From assembly GCA_026989145.1 (NCBI GenBank), contig JALSJU010000009.1, positions 1-64,000 on the forward strand: a DNA stretch of 64,000 bases, written 5' to 3'. The position numbers were made by a program, and so were the translations under genes. Shown piece after piece: positions 8,389 to 16,637 of this stretch. Position 1 is the stretch's first letter. The number at the start of each line of letters is the position of its first letter. The notes beneath the pieces were generated by a model, which was not told the DNA's origin, did not search any database, and saw only the letters and a list, made by a program, of their open reading frames with translations. This DNA comes from Thiotrichaceae bacterium (GTDB lineage Bacteria; Pseudomonadota; Gammaproteobacteria; Thiotrichales; Thiotrichaceae).

Positions 8389-9000
8389 ATGCCCTACTTT
8401 TTAGTTATTCTCGCCTATTTTATTGGCTCTATTTCAGCTGCCATTATCGCCTGTAGAATCATGGGAAAGGTTGACCCACGAACAGTAGGTTCTCATAACC
8501 CTGGAGCAACCAATGTTTTACGTCATGCCGGGAAAAAGGCCGCTATTTTCACCTTACTAGGTGACTTACTTAAGGGCCTCATTCCTGTGGCTATTGGGCA
8601 TGCACTCGGACTTGATTGGGGTTGGTTAGGCATGATTGGAACCGCTGCATTTTTAGGGCATCTTTACCCTGTGTTTTATGGTTTTAAAGGTGGCAAGGGG
8701 GTTGCTACAGCGCTAGGCGTTTATCTTGGCTTGCAGCCAATTATTGGCTTAGTCATTTTAATAACATGGCTGATAAGCGCACTTTTAATTAATATATCCT
8801 CGTTATCAGCATTGATTGCCACACTACTTGCGCCATTTTATTTTTATTGGGTCACAAAATCGTCGCCACTATTGCTCATTTTACTTTTAATGACCGTATT
8901 CATTTACTGGAGGCACCGCAGTAATATCGCTGAAATTCTAGCTGGCACAGAGGATAAAATTGTCGAGAAAGATGGCAAGGTAACCGAAGGTAAAAGCTAG
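8389..9000 (+). CDS. plsY: Glycerol-3-phosphate acyltransferase PlsY
   Basis: PlsY is an inner-membrane enzyme that transfers an acyl group from acyl-phosphate to sn-glycerol-3-phosphate, the first step of phospholipid synthesis. The 203-residue protein shows the conserved loops GSHNPGATNVLRHAGKK, GHLYPVFYGFKGGKGVAT and the final WRHRSNI, plus at least four hydrophobic helices. The C-terminus is a short charged tail. A single MITE-like element begins at its stop codon, and a terminator further on (9293-9321) probably ends the transcript. Confidence 0.95.
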   Translation: MPYFLVILAYFIGSISAAIIACRIMGKVDPRTVGSHNPGATNVLRHAGKKAAIFTLLGDLLKGLIPVAIGHALGLDWGWLGMIGTAAFLGHLYPVFYGFKGGKGVATALGVYLGLQPIIGLVILITWLISALLINISSLSALIATLLAPFYFYWVTKSSPLLLILLLMTVFIYWRHRSNIAEILAGTEDKIVEKDGKVTEGKS

Positions 9001-9162
9001 GAGCCTATCCGAGAACTAGAAACCTACTGCAAGTCCCACAATCATCATAATTTGAGCTTACCAAAATCGTTAAATAGCGGTGCTATTTGCCTCTTTAGAT
9101 AAACACAACTTATGATAATTCTGTGGTTTTCGCTACGGCTTTGTTCTCGGACAGAGGCTCCT
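8999..9162. repeat. MITE-like palindromic element after plsY
   Basis: The element is bounded by AGGAGCCT (8999-9006) and its inverse AGGCTCCT (9155-9162). The inverted match extends inward through TCCGAGAAC. Inside, CCCACAATCATCATAA pairs imperfectly with TTATGATAATTCTGTGG, and AAATAGC-ggt-GCTATTT forms a central hairpin, so the whole 164 bp can fold as one long imperfect stem. No coding frame lies in it. No target duplication is visible, and this is the only copy in the window. Confidence 0.6.
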
Positions 9163-9292
9163 GATACATTACCCAATTAACGCATCTATAATATTCATTC
9201 GATAAAGACTATGGTACGTTTAAACTTGTTTTTTATCCAACAATGGGACAAACGACTCCGCCAAAGTAAACGTCGAATAATATGATCTAATT

Positions 9293-9321
9293 AAAATGGA
9301 GACGTTATGCTCCATTTTTTT
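9293..9321 (+). terminator. Intrinsic terminator between plsY and recG
   Basis: AAAATGGAG (9293-9301) and CTCCATTTT form a nine-pair stem around an eight-base loop, ending in a run of seven T. It probably ends the plsY transcript, now separated from the gene by the inserted element. The ATG at 9307, which opens the recG frame, lies inside the loop. Confidence 0.75.
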
Positions 9322-9339
9322 ATTTATAAACGCTATTTA

Positions 9340-11466
9340 ATGGTATGGTTAGAAAACCCTAAAAGAATACAAATAGCGAACATTATTACCTTGTCTAACC
9401 TCCTACTAAAACCAATAACCACCCTTAAAGGTGTCGGCCCTAAAATGGCCGAAAACCTCAGCAAGATTGGCATTGAAAAAGTCCAAGATATGCTATTCCA
9501 TTTACCCTTACGGTACCAAGACCGTACTCAAGTCTACCCCATAGGAAATACTCAACACGCGCAAGAAGTTGTCATCGAAGGTGAAGTTGAACATGCGGAA
9601 ATTGTCTTTCGTCGTCGGCGTATGATGATTGTTACCATATCCGATAGTACTGGCATGATCACACTGCGCTTTTTCCACTTTGCTAATGTTCAAAAAGAAG
9701 CTTTGAGTCGTGGAACAAAGGTGCGTTGCTTTGGTGAGGTTCGAATCGGTACCAGTACGCGTGAAATGGTACACCCTGAATATAAAATACTCAGCGAGGG
9801 TAAGACTATTGAGTTAAGCGATGTACTTACTCCAATTTATCCAACTACCAAAGGTTTACAGCAACGCAGCCTACTTCGATTAGTAGGTGAGGCTCTGAAC
9901 GAACTTGAAACACTCGAAGATTTAATTCCCCCCAGTATTCACCAAAGCCGTCAATTATCTAGCCTACCGCATGCATTGCATACCTTACACAAACCCACCG
10001 CGGATTTATCGGTTAGCCAATTATTACAACGCGATCACCCAGCACAGCAACGCTTAATTTTTGAAGAATTATTAGCCCATCAACTCAGCTTGCGAAAACT
10101 GCGAGAACAACAAAAGCAGGTTCAGGGCATCCCTTTAGCACCTAAGCATAGCTTCTTTGATCAGCTTAAACAGTCACTCCCGTTTGACTTGACGAATGCA
10201 CAAAATAAAGTCATCGCAGAAATTAAAGCCGATTTAATGCAAGTATGGCCGATGAGCCGATTGGTGCAAGGGGATGTGGGCTCAGGTAAAACACTGGTTG
10301 CAGCTGCTGCTGCTTTAAGTGCAATAGAAGCGGGCTACCAAGTTGCATTGATGGCACCAACGGAGATATTAGCCGAGCAACATTTCAAAAGTTTTACTGA
10401 ATGGCTCACGCCTTTAAATCTCACCGTTACCCTAGTTTCTGGCAAACAAAAAGTAGCCGAGAAACGTGAGTCCCGTGAGGCTTTACTCGAAGGTCATACT
10501 CATCTTGCTGTTGGAACACATGCCCTATTTCAAAACGATGTTCACTTTCAACGTTTAGGTTTAATTATTATTGATGAGCAGCATCGTTTCGGTGTTCATC
10601 AGCGGCTTTCATTGCGTGAAAAAGGCAAACAAGCTAACTTCTATCCACATCAACTGGTAATGACAGCCACCCCAATCCCACGCACCCTCGCCATGACAAC
10701 CTATGCAGACATGGATTACTCTGTCATTGACGAACTTCCACCCGGTCGAACTCCGATTAAAACAGTGGTGATTAATAACACCAGACGTGATCAAGTAGTT
10801 GAGCGAATCGAGAAAATTTGTGTTGATGAACAGGCTCAGGTGTATTGGGTATGTACCTTGATTGAAGAATCTGAAGCACTGCAATGTCAAAATGCGGAAG
10901 AAACGTGGGAGCTCTTAAAAGAAGCCTTACCACAACTCAATATCGGTTTAATACACGGGCGTATGAAATCCGATGAAAAAGAAGCCATCATGACAGATTT
11001 TAAGTCAGGAAAAACACACCTTTTAGTTGCGACTACCGTAATTGAAGTAGGTGTGGATGTACCTAATGCAACCTTAATGATAATCGAAAATGCAGAACGA
11101 CTAGGCTTGGCCCAACTACATCAACTTCGTGGACGGGTGGGACGAGGCAGCAAAGCCAGTAGTTGTGTATTGATGTACCAAAGCCCACTTTCACAAAATG
11201 GAAAACGCCGTTTAGAAGCTCTTCGAAACAGCAACGATGGTTTTGAAATCGCTAAAATAGACCTAGAGATTCGTGGGCCGGGTGAAGTTTTTGGCACCCG
11301 CCAAACGGGTGAGCTGCAATTTAGAATTGCCAACCTTATGGAAGATCAACACCTGCTACCGGATATACAAGTAGTGGCAGAAGAAGTATTAAGCAACCAC
11401 CCCGAAAAGGTAGAGCCACTGATAGATCGTTGGATAAAACATGCTGAAGAGTATGCAAGTGTGTAG
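9340..11466 (+). CDS. recG: ATP-dependent DNA helicase RecG
   Basis: RecG is a superfamily 2 helicase that reverses stalled replication forks and processes branched DNA. The wedge/OB domain with LKGVGPKMAENLSKIGI and LPLRYQDRT is near the N-terminus, followed by Walker A GDVGSGKT, the DEQH box (IIIDEQHRFGVHQR), TATPIPRT, and the C-terminal helicase lobe with QLRGRVGRG. The frame opens at an ATG at 9307, but that codon lies in a terminator loop, so I prefer the ATG at 9340 (708 residues). A TTG at 9391, giving MSNLLLKPITTLKGVG, fits E. coli RecG best and is a good alternative. It converges on the YkgJ gene. Confidence 0.93.
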   Translation: MVWLENPKRIQIANIITLSNLLLKPITTLKGVGPKMAENLSKIGIEKVQDMLFHLPLRYQDRTQVYPIGNTQHAQEVVIEGEVEHAEIVFRRRRMMIVTISDSTGMITLRFFHFANVQKEALSRGTKVRCFGEVRIGTSTREMVHPEYKILSEGKTIELSDVLTPIYPTTKGLQQRSLLRLVGEALNELETLEDLIPPSIHQSRQLSSLPHALHTLHKPTADLSVSQLLQRDHPAQQRLIFEELLAHQLSLRKLREQQKQVQGIPLAPKHSFFDQLKQSLPFDLTNAQNKVIAEIKADLMQVWPMSRLVQGDVGSGKTLVAAAAALSAIEAGYQVALMAPTEILAEQHFKSFTEWLTPLNLTVTLVSGKQKVAEKRESREALLEGHTHLAVGTHALFQNDVHFQRLGLIIIDEQHRFGVHQRLSLREKGKQANFYPHQLVMTATPIPRTLAMTTYADMDYSVIDELPPGRTPIKTVVINNTRRDQVVERIEKICVDEQAQVYWVCTLIEESEALQCQNAEETWELLKEALPQLNIGLIHGRMKSDEKEAIMTDFKSGKTHLLVATTVIEVGVDVPNATLMIIENAERLGLAQLHQLRGRVGRGSKASSCVLMYQSPLSQNGKRRLEALRNSNDGFEIAKIDLEIRGPGEVFGTRQTGELQFRIANLMEDQHLLPDIQVVAEEVLSNHPEKVEPLIDRWIKHAEEYASV

Positions 11467-11476
11467 ATGAAAACAA

Positions 11477-11866
11477 CTATTCTGGACGGCTATCTGACAT
11501 TAAAATATCGAGGTCTTTTTGAGCTTGTTGCGGGTTTTTTATATCCTTAGGTTCTAGCATTTCACAACCGTCTTTTATCATCTCGGTAATGCTAACGGGA
11601 TAAATAATGCAATCGTCAGGTCGATCGAGATAAATATCGCAAGTCACATACTTTCGCTTTGATTCATCACCAGAAACTACTGTTAGCCACGGACAAAGCT
11701 CAGGGTTCTTTCCCGTTTTCGGGTCTACCCATATTTTTCCATTATCAATATATTGAGCAATATCGGCTCGAAACACTTCCCAGTATTCAATTTCGTTTTG
11801 AGAAGCAGAAAGACTATTTGCACCGTATTTTGTGCAACATTTTCCGCAAGAGTTGCATGCTTTCAT
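11477..11866 (-). CDS. YkgJ family cysteine cluster protein
   Basis: This 129-residue protein has the YkgJ (formerly UPF0153) zinc or iron chelating pattern: CNSCGKCC at the N-terminus, then CPWL, a CDIY-x-DRP-x2-C segment and a following YP. Eight or more conserved cysteines suggest a metal or cluster site; no activity is established for the family. It lies downstream of nusB on the same strand, 48 bases away, and ends ten bases from the convergent recG stop. Confidence 0.85.
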   Translation of the reverse strand: MKACNSCGKCCTKYGANSLSASQNEIEYWEVFRADIAQYIDNGKIWVDPKTGKNPELCPWLTVVSGDESKRKYVTCDIYLDRPDDCIIYPVSITEMIKDGCEMLEPKDIKNPQQAQKDLDILMSDSRPE

Positions 11867-11914
11867 TGTAAAGTACTACGTCAGAAATATTTAAGGAATA
11901 CTCTTGTAGACCTT

Positions 11915-12367
11915 TTATTTTTGCTCTTTTCTTAAATTTGAGCCAACCTTATCCAATACACCATTAACAAATTTATGTGCTTGGTCGGCACCAAATTTTT
12001 TGGTCAAATTGACTGACTCATTAATAATGACTTTATAAGGTACTTCAGGATGATTTTTTAACTCGCAAGTAGACATCCGTAACACCGCACGTTCAATTTG
12101 ATCTAAATGAGCGGCTTTTCTGTCTATGTATGGGTTAATCAAGGCATCAATTTCAGAGGTTTTTTCAATAACGCACTTAACCAAGGCTTGACAGAAAGCC
12201 ATATCAGCCTTCAGCATATCTTTTGACAAAGCGCTATCTTCTTGTAAACCTTGATATATTTCCTGATAGGTATTATCGGTCATCTGCCACTGGTAAATAG
12301 CGATTAAAGCCAATTTTCGCGCAACACGATGTTGAGATATATACTGTTTTTTCGGATCAACTGCCAT
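11915..12367 (-). CDS. nusB: Transcription antitermination factor NusB
   Basis: NusB binds boxA RNA with NusE (S10) to keep RNA polymerase elongating through rRNA operons. The 150-residue all-helical protein starts ARKLALIAIYQWQMT and carries the family helix AVLRMSTCELKNHPEVPYKV followed by INESVNLTKKFG and VNGVLDKV. It follows ribH by about 70 bases, the normal gammaproteobacterial order. The downstream thiL and pgpA found in many relatives are absent here. Confidence 0.95.
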   Translation of the reverse strand: MAVDPKKQYISQHRVARKLALIAIYQWQMTDNTYQEIYQGLQEDSALSKDMLKADMAFCQALVKCVIEKTSEIDALINPYIDRKAAHLDQIERAVLRMSTCELKNHPEVPYKVIINESVNLTKKFGADQAHKFVNGVLDKVGSNLRKEQK

Positions 12368-12438
12368 TTTTTACAACCGCTTATTTACAACCACACTTTC
12401 TGGTTAGATTCTCTTATTAGTAGAGAAATTTACTTAAT

Positions 12439-12915
12439 TTACTTATTAAACTTAGCTAATAATGAAACCATCTCAATAGCAGTAACAGCCGCTTCTGCAC
12501 CTTTATTGCCTGCTTTTGTACCAGCGCGTTCAATCGCTTGTTCAATCGAGTCAGTGGTTAAAATGCCGTTAATGATAGGCATTCCTGTATCTAGGGCAAT
12601 ACTCGCCAAACCTTTAGCGGATGCATCGGCAACAATATCAAAATGTGGTGTACTGCCACGAATTACTGCTCCGAGGGCAATCACAGATTCATATTTACCA
12701 CTGTTTGCCATCGCTTGTACCATGACTGGTAATTCAAATGCACCTGGCACACGAACGATTTCAATTGATTTATCATTCACGCCATGCCGCTGAAGGGCAT
12801 CAACCGCCCCATCTAAAAGACTTTCAACGATAAATGAATTAAAGCGTGCAACAGCAATGCCAAACCTTGCTTTACCTGCATTAAAATCACCTGAGAGTTC
12901 TATAATATTACTCAT
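12439..12915 (-). CDS. ribH: 6,7-dimethyl-8-ribityllumazine synthase RibH
   Basis: RibH condenses 5-amino-6-ribitylaminouracil with 3,4-dihydroxybutanone 4-phosphate, the penultimate step of riboflavin synthesis, usually as a 60-subunit or pentameric assembly. The 158-residue protein shows the active-site strings VPGAFELPV and [12 protein letters not shown] and the GILT segment near residue 115. It follows ribB by about 20 bases in a ribE-ribB-ribH-nusB operon. Confidence 0.95.
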   Translation of the reverse strand: MSNIIELSGDFNAGKARFGIAVARFNSFIVESLLDGAVDALQRHGVNDKSIEIVRVPGAFELPVMVQAMANSGKYESVIALGAVIRGSTPHFDIVADASAKGLASIALDTGMPIINGILTTDSIEQAIERAGTKAGNKGAEAAVTAIEMVSLLAKFNK

Positions 12916-12936
12916 TATACTTAATCCTATTTATGC

Positions 12937-14055
12937 TTATTTTCTTACGTATTCTGTAATTTCTAAATCAAACCCTGCTAAACCATGTAGTTTTACAGGG
13001 GCACTCATTACCTTCATTTTACTGACGCCGACATCACTTAAAATTTGCGCGCCAATACCAAATGTCTTCAGATTGGTGGGCGCATCATTATCAGACGGTT
13101 GCTGCTCATGATTTGCGTCCAGCTCTTTTAAACGATCTAAAGTATTAGCCTGTTGATTACCACGCAATATAACGATCACTCCCTCATTGGCTTCATCCAT
13201 TGTTTTCATTACATCACGTAGGGGCCAGCCACAGCCTTCTTCATTTAAAGACAAAATATCGCAGAGAGTATCTTCAAGGTGAACTCGAACTAAAGTGGGT
13301 GTATTAGGCTTAACCTCACCTTTGACTAGCGCAAGGTGAGTTGAGTTTGCTGGATTTATTGAAGAGTCTGAATAAGCGATAACGTTAAACTCGCCAAACT
13401 CGGTATTCATCAATACCTCATGTTCACGTTGAATGGTTTTTTCATTTTTAACGCGGTAACGTATTAGGTCTTCAATTGTTCCTATTTTTAAATCATGCTG
13501 TTCAGCAATTTTAAATAAATCATCGCGACGAGCCATTGTGCCATCTTCATTTAAAATTTCTACAATTGCTGCAGCAGGTTCAAAGCCCGCTAACCGTGCT
13601 AAATCACAGCCTGCTTCGGTATGCCCTGCACGAGTTAAAACACCACCTGGTTGCGCCATTAAGGGGAAAATATGCCCTGGTTGTACAATACTACTTTTAT
13701 CCGCATCGGGGGCAACCGCTGCTCGTATGGTTAAGGAGCGATCATAAGCAGAAATACCCGTTGTAACACCCGATGACGCTTCTATAGACACAGTAAAATT
13801 TGTTGCGAGTTCTTCCTGATTGTCTTTTTCTGACACCATTAAGGGTAATGCTAACTGCTTACAGCGCTCAACAGTAATCGGCATGCAGACTAAACCACGA
13901 CCGTGGGTAGCCATAAAGTTAATATCTTCAGGGCGCACCTTGGAAGCAGCCATTAAGAAATCACCCTCATTTTCACGATCTTCATCGTCCACAATGATAA
14001 CCATCTTGCCTTGAGCAATATCTTCGATAATTTCTTCTATGCTATTAAATTTCAT
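12937..14055 (-). CDS. ribB: DHBP synthase RibB with a degenerate RibA-like C-terminal domain
   Basis: The N-terminal ~200 residues are 3,4-dihydroxy-2-butanone-4-phosphate synthase, with the acidic metal loop DDEDRENEGD and HTEAGCDLA; the domain makes the four-carbon unit of riboflavin from ribulose 5-phosphate. The C-terminal half aligns with GTP cyclohydrolase II but lacks its zinc site: where CxxxxxxxxxCxC is expected it reads VRVHLEDTLCDIL. The fusion is therefore probably active only as RibB, as known for similar proteobacterial proteins, and a true RibA should be encoded elsewhere. I chose the ATG at 14055 (372 residues) because AGGA lies five bases upstream; a longer frame begins at 14082. 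It is within the rib operon, after ribE. Confidence 0.92.
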   Translation of the reverse strand: MKFNSIEEIIEDIAQGKMVIIVDDEDRENEGDFLMAASKVRPEDINFMATHGRGLVCMPITVERCKQLALPLMVSEKDNQEELATNFTVSIEASSGVTTGISAYDRSLTIRAAVAPDADKSSIVQPGHIFPLMAQPGGVLTRAGHTEAGCDLARLAGFEPAAAIVEILNEDGTMARRDDLFKIAEQHDLKIGTIEDLIRYRVKNEKTIQREHEVLMNTEFGEFNVIAYSDSSINPANSTHLALVKGEVKPNTPTLVRVHLEDTLCDILSLNEEGCGWPLRDVMKTMDEANEGVIVILRGNQQANTLDRLKELDANHEQQPSDNDAPTNLKTFGIGAQILSDVGVSKMKVMSAPVKLHGLAGFDLEITEYVRK

Positions 14056-14088
14056 TGTTTTCCTAAATATTTGAATACACAATAAATA

Positions 14089-14760
14089 TTATTTCGTGAA
14101 GCCATTTTCTGCTAAAAACGACTCTGTAATATTGTTGGCAGCAATTTCTGACCCAGCTAATGCCTCGCCTTGCAGGAGTCTTTCAAGGTATCGAGCGATT
14201 AAATCAACTTCTAAATTAACCTTAGTACCAGCCTGGTAACTATCCATAATTGTTTCTTTCAAAGTGTGCGGAACAATATTAATTTCAAAGGACGCGCTAC
14301 TAAGATTGATTTTATTAACCGTTAAACTAACGCCATCAATTGTGATCGAACCTTTTTCCGCTATATACTTAGCAATACCACTCGGTGCATTAATCACAAA
14401 ACGTTCTGACCTTCCATCATTATGGCGTGACTCAACTGTGCCCAATCCATCCACATGACCACTTACCATATGGCCACCTAGTCTTGTTTGCAGTGTTAAA
14501 GCTTTTTCAAGATTCACTCTAGAACCTTTACTTAAACCACCCAGCGATGTCAGTGACAATGTTTCTATTGATACATCCGCAGTAAAACTTTGATCCGATA
14601 GCGCTATAGCGGTTAAACAAACACCATTAACAGCGATACTATCGCCAAGCTCAACATCACACATAACCAACTTGCCGGTATTTACGACAAGCGCAATATC
14701 CCCACCTTTGGGCTGTAGCTCCGTGATACTACCAATGGATTGAATGATACCTGTGAACAT
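14089..14760 (-). CDS. ribE: Riboflavin synthase alpha chain RibE
   Basis: This enzyme dismutates two 6,7-dimethyl-8-ribityllumazine molecules into riboflavin and the pyrimidine precursor. The 223-residue protein has the two lumazine-binding repeats, the first starting MFTGIIQSIGS and the second LGGHMVSGHVDGLG. It is the first gene of the local ribE-ribB-ribH-nusB run. Usual upstream partners nrdR and ribD are missing and a MITE-like element lies 167 bases upstream. A GGGG-(8)-CCCC hairpin is present at 14785-14800, but I see no FMN riboswitch. Confidence 0.95.
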   Translation of the reverse strand: MFTGIIQSIGSITELQPKGGDIALVVNTGKLVMCDVELGDSIAVNGVCLTAIALSDQSFTADVSIETLSLTSLGGLSKGSRVNLEKALTLQTRLGGHMVSGHVDGLGTVESRHNDGRSERFVINAPSGIAKYIAEKGSITIDGVSLTVNKINLSSASFEINIVPHTLKETIMDSYQAGTKVNLEVDLIARYLERLLQGEALAGSEIAANNITESFLAENGFTK

Positions 14761-14927
14761 TTAGCGTAGATTGTTGTGTAGTTGGGGCGCATTATCCCCT
14801 AGCTTAGCCTTTTGTGAAAGTGCTTTAACAATCTTTGAGGAAAACAAGATTAAATCTGATAAACTCGAACGGTCATATTTCTAGCATCATGGCATCTAAA
14901 AGCTTTTAATGTACACCTGTTCCATAA

Positions 14928-15187
14928 GGAATCTCTGAACAACCTAGCTGAGTTCTGGCAACGCCAAGTTTTCAAGTTCGAGACATTGATTTTAAGCATA
15001 GTTATTCTATGATTCAAATCAATAACGAAGAAGTTGGAAACTTGGCTAAGCCCCGTAGGGCGAGCTTATAAGGCATCAATTCCGTTGTTGTTATTTTTTG
15101 TGAAGGGGATAACCATTCTCAAAAAATACGCCTAGGACTTGACGCCTTGTAAGCTCGCAGAATTCAACTAGGTTATTCAGAGATTCC
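14928..15187 (+). repeat. Family 1 MITE-like element, copy A (260 bp)
   Basis: The ends GGAATCTCTGAACAACCTAG and the inverse of its right end (GGAATCTCTGAATAACCTAG) form ~30-bp terminal inverted repeats. A direct ATAA flanks each side (14924-14927 and 15188-15191), as expected of a target duplication. Inside, GCCAAGTTTTCAA pairs with TTGGAAACTTGGC, and GCGAGCTTATAAGGC with GCCTTGTAAGCTCGC, giving two long hairpins on an outer stem. It has no coding frame. The copy at 40739 has exactly the same length. It fills most of the 464-base gap between ribE and the RNase T2 gene. Confidence 0.85.
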
Positions 15188-15224
15188 ATAAAGTAACTAC
15201 GACCGGATGCTGATGAGAAACGTG

Positions 15225-16235
15225 TTAGAAGTTATTAGCCCGATCAATTTTCCCGGCCTTACACGTAGAGCCGGCACGTAACGCATCTTTTAATAGGTCA
15301 GCCAAATTATCTGAAGCTACTTCACCATTAAGGTTGATCCATAGCTCTGCTACACGTCCCTTACGATCACAACGCATATCAACTTTTTGACCTGTGCCTT
15401 CACCAAAAGCTTTGTCAAAGTGTTTGCGGACTTGTTTTAAAGTCACGTGTTTACCTACACCTTTGTTAAACAACTTGCCAACAATTGATTGGTTCACTTG
15501 CTTGGTTAATCCGATAGCATCTGAGTAGTAAGTATCCGCATCGGTACCGTAACAGGTACCGTGTTTTATCCATTCATGCCGTTGTAGATTAGATACTACC
15601 GCTGGCATAACAAAAGCTAACTCGGTTGCTGTTTTTTGGCTTAGCTCAACAGGTTCTAATAAGTGCCAGCGTTTATTACGGTCTATACCTTTGTCTGTTC
15701 GGCTAACACCACAATAAGTTTTGTTTCTGGGTTGAGGCCACAATCCATGTAATGACCAATGGCTTGCATCGTAACGGTTGGTTGTTTGAGTACGACATTC
15801 TTTTTTATTAGCGTGTGTTTCACAAAAGCTAGGTTGCCAAGTTAATGCTAATAAGTTTTTGGTGTGTTTTTTTGATTTCTTTACAGTCTTTTTCTTTGAT
15901 AAAGGTTTTGAAAGTACCGTTGCCCCAACCTCGCAGCTGCTTAGCACCTCACCACAGCTTGCTTTAACCCATCGCGAAGAACGCTTTAAACTTTTTATTT
16001 TAATTCGGACCGCTGAGTTTCTCTTACTGCTCTCAATAATAGGATAGAGTTTACCTTTTTCGAGATGTGCTTTACCTGGGTTGGTTTTTTTGCGATAAGA
16101 TTGATAAGCCTCGCAAAGCTGAGTAGCTTTTAAACAACCACTTGAACTATTCTTTGCAGATACACTGATTGGGGTAAATATTACACCAAGTGTCAAACTT
16201 AGCGTTGTAACTGCGACTAATGATTGTTTAAACAA
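15225..16235 (-). CDS. Secreted ribonuclease T2 family protein with N-terminal extension
   Basis: The 336-residue protein has a signal peptide (hydrophobic residues 5-25, likely cut after VSA at ~27). From about residue 128 it is an RNase T2 domain with both catalytic segments, HWSLHGLWP (CAS I) and HEWIKHGTC (CAS II), including the histidines for acid-base cleavage of RNA. The domain should work in the periplasm or outside the cell, cutting RNA for scavenging. Between signal and catalytic domain lies a ~100-residue basic segment with cysteine pairs and a lysine-rich linker that I do not recognise. The gene stands alone between a MITE-like element and the trhO group. Confidence 0.88.
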   Translation of the reverse strand: MFKQSLVAVTTLSLTLGVIFTPISVSAKNSSSGCLKATQLCEAYQSYRKKTNPGKAHLEKGKLYPIIESSKRNSAVRIKIKSLKRSSRWVKASCGEVLSSCEVGATVLSKPLSKKKTVKKSKKHTKNLLALTWQPSFCETHANKKECRTQTTNRYDASHWSLHGLWPQPRNKTYCGVSRTDKGIDRNKRWHLLEPVELSQKTATELAFVMPAVVSNLQRHEWIKHGTCYGTDADTYYSDAIGLTKQVNQSIVGKLFNKGVGKHVTLKQVRKHFDKAFGEGTGQKVDMRCDRKGRVAELWINLNGEVASDNLADLLKDALRAGSTCKAGKIDRANNF

Positions 16236-16343
16236 GGTGTAAGCCCTAAAAGGTTAATAGAAACTGATGTACGATTTGAGTATCGATAAAGTTATTTTAT
16301 GTGATTTTGATAAAAATGCAATCATCTATTCTTATAGTGCAGT

Positions 16344-16637
16344 TTACTGCAATTTATTGGTTAATGTGAGAAACATCGGGTCGTTTGGGCTGGCGTATTC
16401 AGAATCAATGTAAAACCATTTAACCGCTGACCGCAACATTGGGCGTTGCCGACGACTTAATTCAATAAATTCTGCTTGTTTTAGTGTCGCCACAATACTT
16501 AGCACAGCCTCACGCGATGCAGCAGCGCATTCTGAGCCACCCCGTGGAAATGCAATATCGGCATAATGATGTAATATTATCCCAAGCATTGCAGCGGCAC
16601 CTTCAGAGCCATCAAAATTAAAGGTACGCTTCCTCAC
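16344..16637 (-). CDS. Conserved-looking small protein of unknown function, coupled to trhO
   Basis: This 97-residue soluble protein has no family I recognise. It has a GSEGAAAMLGIILHH helix, a cluster of arginines (RRQRP) and an aromatic segment WFYIDSEY. Its GTG start shares one base with the trhO stop codon (TAGTG), indicating translational coupling. This tight link and normal composition support a real gene, and a role tied to trhO expression or tRNA modification is possible, but that is inference. Confidence 0.6.
   Translation of the reverse strand: MRKRTFNFDGSEGAAAMLGIILHHYADIAFPRGGSECAAASREAVLSIVATLKQAEFIELSRRQRPMLRSAVKWFYIDSEYASPNDPMFLTLTNKLQ

Noticed and set aside
9164-9292. A small RNA gene ending at the terminator at 9293-9321
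   Set aside because: No promoter pair or known sRNA pattern was visible, and plsY read-through explains the terminator.
14761-14927. FMN riboswitch upstream of ribE
   Set aside because: I looked for the conserved FMN-aptamer strings on the minus strand and found only a short GGGG/CCCC hairpin.
14928-15187. Family 1 copies as small RNA genes or rho-independent terminators
   Set aside because: The strong hairpins could suggest this, but matching end repeats, identical 260-bp size at two unrelated loci and flanking 4-bp duplications fit mobile elements better. A later role at mRNA 3' ends is not excluded.
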